From SFWF01 sp964599835 (lineage in GTDB: Bacteria; Bacillota; Clostridia; Oscillospirales; Acutalibacteraceae): a stretch of 15,048 bases of DNA. Location of the stretch: NCBI GenBank assembly GCA_964599835.1, contig CAZRHF010000049.1:1-15048 (forward strand), in the 5' to 3' direction. The position numbers were made by a program, and so were the translations under genes. The notes under the pieces are model-generated. The model made no database searches, was not told where the DNA came from, and saw nothing but the letters and a program-made list of their open reading frames with translations. Shown piece by piece: positions 13,447 to 15,048 of the stretch; the first letter of the stretch is position 1; each line of letters starts with the position of its first letter.

Positions 13447-14354
13447 TATTCTTTCCTTTCAAGTTTAGCTAAGAATTTAGTGAAATACTCGGGAAGATCT
13501 GAATCAAACTCCATATACTCGCCGTCAGGGTGAATAAATCCGAGTTTTTTTGCGTGGAGACACTGACCTCCAAGGGAGGTCTCCACCTTTTTTGGACCGT
13601 AGACGTCGTCACCTGCTATAGGGTGGCCTATGTATGCCATATGCACCCTTATCTGATGGGTACGGCCCGTCTCCAGTATGCATTTTATATGGGTAAAGCC
13701 GTTATATCTTGCTATTACCTCATAGTGGGTTATTGCTTCTTTTGAATTCTTATCGGTTACGGCCATCTGCTTACGTTTTACGGGATGGCGTCCTATCGGG
13801 GCGTTTACAGTACCTTTATCGGTTTTAAGATTTCCGTAAACTACCGCTTCGTATTCGCGGTGGAAGGAATGTTCCTTTATCTGAGCGGCCAAAGACTGAT
13901 GAGCATTATCGTTTTTAGCCACCATTAAAAGCCCTGAGGTGTTTTTATCTATTCGGTGAAGTATTCCCGGACGCATAACCCCGTTTATTCCCGAAAGGGA
14001 AGCTCCGCAGTGGGAAAGAAGGGCGTTAACGAGGGTTCCTTCATAGTTTCCTGCGGCGGGATGCACTACCATACCTTTAGGCTTGTTTACCACCAAAAGA
14101 TCGTTATCCTCATAGAGAATGTCGAGAGGGATATCCTCGCTTTTAAGGTCCAGGGGGGCGGCTTCGGGAACCGATACCACTACCCTGTCCCCTGCTTTGA
14201 CCGAGGATTTCTTGTTTGCCGCCTTCTGGTTTAAGGTTACGGCACCCTCCTCAATAAGCTTTGCGGCGCGGGTTCGGGAAAGGTCGGTCTTTTCGGCAAT
14301 AAAGGCATCCAGCCTCTGAAAAGAAGCCTCGGCGATGAGAACTATCTCCTCCAT
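13446..14354 (-). CDS. RluD/RluA-family pseudouridine synthase
   Basis: A 302-residue RNA-modifying enzyme that converts uridine to pseudouridine, most likely in 23S rRNA as RluD does. The N-terminal S4 RNA-binding domain spans about 12-75 (RLDAFIAEKT, LSRTRAAKLIEEG, VKAGDRVVV). The catalytic domain has the family motif HRIDKNTSG at 133-141, with Asp136 the catalytic residue, plus the NKPKGMVVHPAAGN segment near 90 and GRTHQIRVHMAYIGHPIAGD later. The length is normal. Its start lies at the stop of lspA (they share one base), and lspA-rluD adjacency is a very common gene order. Exact target uridines cannot be told from the sequence. Confidence 0.93.
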   Translation of the reverse strand: MEEIVLIAEASFQRLDAFIAEKTDLSRTRAAKLIEEGAVTLNQKAANKKSSVKAGDRVVVSVPEAAPLDLKSEDIPLDILYEDNDLLVVNKPKGMVVHPAAGNYEGTLVNALLSHCGASLSGINGVMRPGILHRIDKNTSGLLMVAKNDNAHQSLAAQIKEHSFHREYEAVVYGNLKTDKGTVNAPIGRHPVKRKQMAVTDKNSKEAITHYEVIARYNGFTHIKCILETGRTHQIRVHMAYIGHPIAGDDVYGPKKVETSLGGQCLHAKKLGFIHPDGEYMEFDSDLPEYFTKFLAKLERKE

Positions 14355-14863
14355 TATTGCTCCTCCGGCTCCTCAGCTTCTGCCCTTGCCGCTTTTTTGG
14401 CTTTCTCTTCTCTTACAGTATCGAGAATAAAATAGAGGATAAGCAGTCCTGCTCCGATAACCACTGCACAGTCGGCAACGTTGAATATGGGAAATTCAAT
14501 GAACTTTACCTCGAGAAAATCCACAACCTTGCCGCCGTTGAAGATACGGTCAAGCATATTGCCTATTCCGCCCGAGATAATAAGTGCTCCTGCCCAAAAG
14601 AGCAGTTTGCTTTTAAACTTATTTTTAATTATCAGGAAGACCAAAAAGATCATTATGAGGGCAGTTGAGGCAAGGAGAAGCCAACGGTAGCCTCCCAGCA
14701 TTCCCCAGGCTCCACCGTCGTTTAAGGTGTAGGTGAAGTCGAGGAAGCCGTCCATAAAGCCTACCGTTTGGCCAAGTTCCATATTTGCAGAAACAATATA
14801 TTTTGTTATTTGATCAGCCGCAAGGAAGATCACCGCAACAATACCTGCCAAAATAAACGACAA
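14354..14863 (-). CDS. lspA: Lipoprotein signal peptidase (signal peptidase II)
   Basis: A 169-residue membrane aspartic protease that removes signal peptides from diacylglyceryl-modified prolipoproteins. Four hydrophobic segments are visible (about 2-24, 60-79, 87-105 and 129-147). Conserved motifs are DQxxK at 17-21, the N-D-G-x-A-W segment at 48-53, GGIGNMLDRI at 98-107 and the two catalytic aspartates, Asp115 in VVDFL and Asp131 in FNVAD. A charged Lys/Glu-rich tail after 150 is a common ending. The start is TTG at 14863, supported by AGGAGG 7 bases upstream and by the first membrane segment beginning at once. It lies between ileS and the pseudouridine synthase gene, as in many bacteria, with a one-base overlap to the latter. 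Confidence 0.95.
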   Translation of the reverse strand: MSFILAGIVAVIFLAADQITKYIVSANMELGQTVGFMDGFLDFTYTLNDGGAWGMLGGYRWLLLASTALIMIFLVFLIIKNKFKSKLLFWAGALIISGGIGNMLDRIFNGGKVVDFLEVKFIEFPIFNVADCAVVIGAGLLILYFILDTVREEKAKKAARAEAEEPEEQ

Positions 14864-14870
14864 GTCGTTT

Positions 14871-14876
14871 CCTCCT
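14871..14876 (-). promoter_or_regulatory. Ribosome binding site deciding the TTG start of lspA
   Basis: AGGAGG on the minus strand with a 7-base spacer to TTG at 14863. No ATG or GTG with comparable support is in frame before the first membrane segment. Confidence 0.75.
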
Positions 14877-14886
14877 AAAAATTTAA

Positions 14887-15048
14887 TTAATCGGCAAAGT
14901 CGATGGTTTTAACGACAGCGGCACAGCGTGCGCAGACGGTGGGATGCTCGGCATCGGTACCGACGGTGTTACCGAAGGACCAGCAACGGGCGCACTTTTC
15001 GCCCTGAGCGTGCTGAGCGGTAACGCTCATATTTTCGACGTCGCCCTT
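14887..15048 (-). CDS. ileS: Isoleucyl-tRNA synthetase, C-terminal end with zinc finger (partial)
   Basis: Only the last 53 codons are in the window; the frame runs off the right edge at 15048 and ends with TAA at 14889-14887. The enzyme charges tRNA-Ile with isoleucine in the cytoplasm. The fragment shows the C-terminal zinc-binding knuckles of bacterial IleRS: C-A-R-C-W, then a spacer with VGTDAEHPTVCARC, giving the paired C-x2-C motifs, after which the protein ends within about 12 residues. The following gene is lspA, 23 bases on, matching the widespread ileS-lspA order. Identification is firm for a short fragment because both motif and neighbour agree. Confidence 0.88.
   Translation of the reverse strand, partial: KGDVENMSVTAQHAQGEKCARCWSFGNTVGTDAEHPTVCARCAAVVKTIDFAD

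Noticed and set aside
1..15048. CRISPR arrays, insertion sequences, attachment sites, tRNA genes
   Set aside because: No regularly spaced repeats, transposase motifs, terminal inverted repeats or cloverleaf sequences were seen.

Overview
The window reads as chromosomal DNA of a Gram-positive anaerobe of the class Clostridia, probably a gut-type Oscillospirales/Ruminococcaceae relative. Support: strong GGAGG-type Shine-Dalgarno sites, GTG and TTG starts, U-tailed hairpin terminators, a transketolase split into two subunits, an ileS-lspA-rluD cluster, a dockerin-like secreted protein and a very large multidomain exoprotein with an InlB-type repeat. The taxonomic call is inference from gene content.

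Left part (1-5200). The 3' end of purC closes with a strong terminator. Then come two modules of the same design: an AraC-family regulator on the minus strand, divergent from a sugar-metabolism gene or operon on the plus strand. Module 1 is araC1 / a DUF2961 (GH172-type) glycosidase. Module 2 is araC2 / a Gfo-Idh-MocA oxidoreductase coupled to a hydroxypyruvate-isomerase-like TIM barrel protein. In both intergenic gaps good sigma-A promoters for the two directions lie on top of each other, so polymerase should be able to occupy only one at a time. A plausible reading is a sugar-sensing locus: the glycosidase, which has no signal peptide, releases an unusual sugar inside the cell and the oxidoreductase plus isomerase convert it. 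No transporter is in the window.

Middle part (5200-10800). A two-gene minus-strand operon encodes a small exported protein (about 93 residues mature) carrying a dockerin-like pair of calcium loops, followed 12 bases later by a 1672-residue exported protein. The large protein has two copies of a beta-sandwich-like module, an InlB-type repeat, further binding-type modules and a C-terminal calcineurin-like metallophosphoesterase with a full set of metal-ligand motifs. The operon promoter contains a perfect 11-bp inverted repeat (7-bp spacer) spanning the -10 box, a strong operator candidate.

Right part (10800-15048). A tightly packed minus-strand operon reads ileS (3' end only) - lspA - rluD-family pseudouridine synthase - Cof-type HAD phosphatase - transketolase N-terminal subunit - transketolase C-terminal subunit, ending in a terminator. 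These are housekeeping genes: tRNA charging, lipoprotein processing, RNA modification, phosphate-ester hydrolysis and the pentose phosphate pathway. No tRNA, rRNA, CRISPR array, insertion sequence or riboswitch was seen, and no gene-free stretch exceeds 300 bases.
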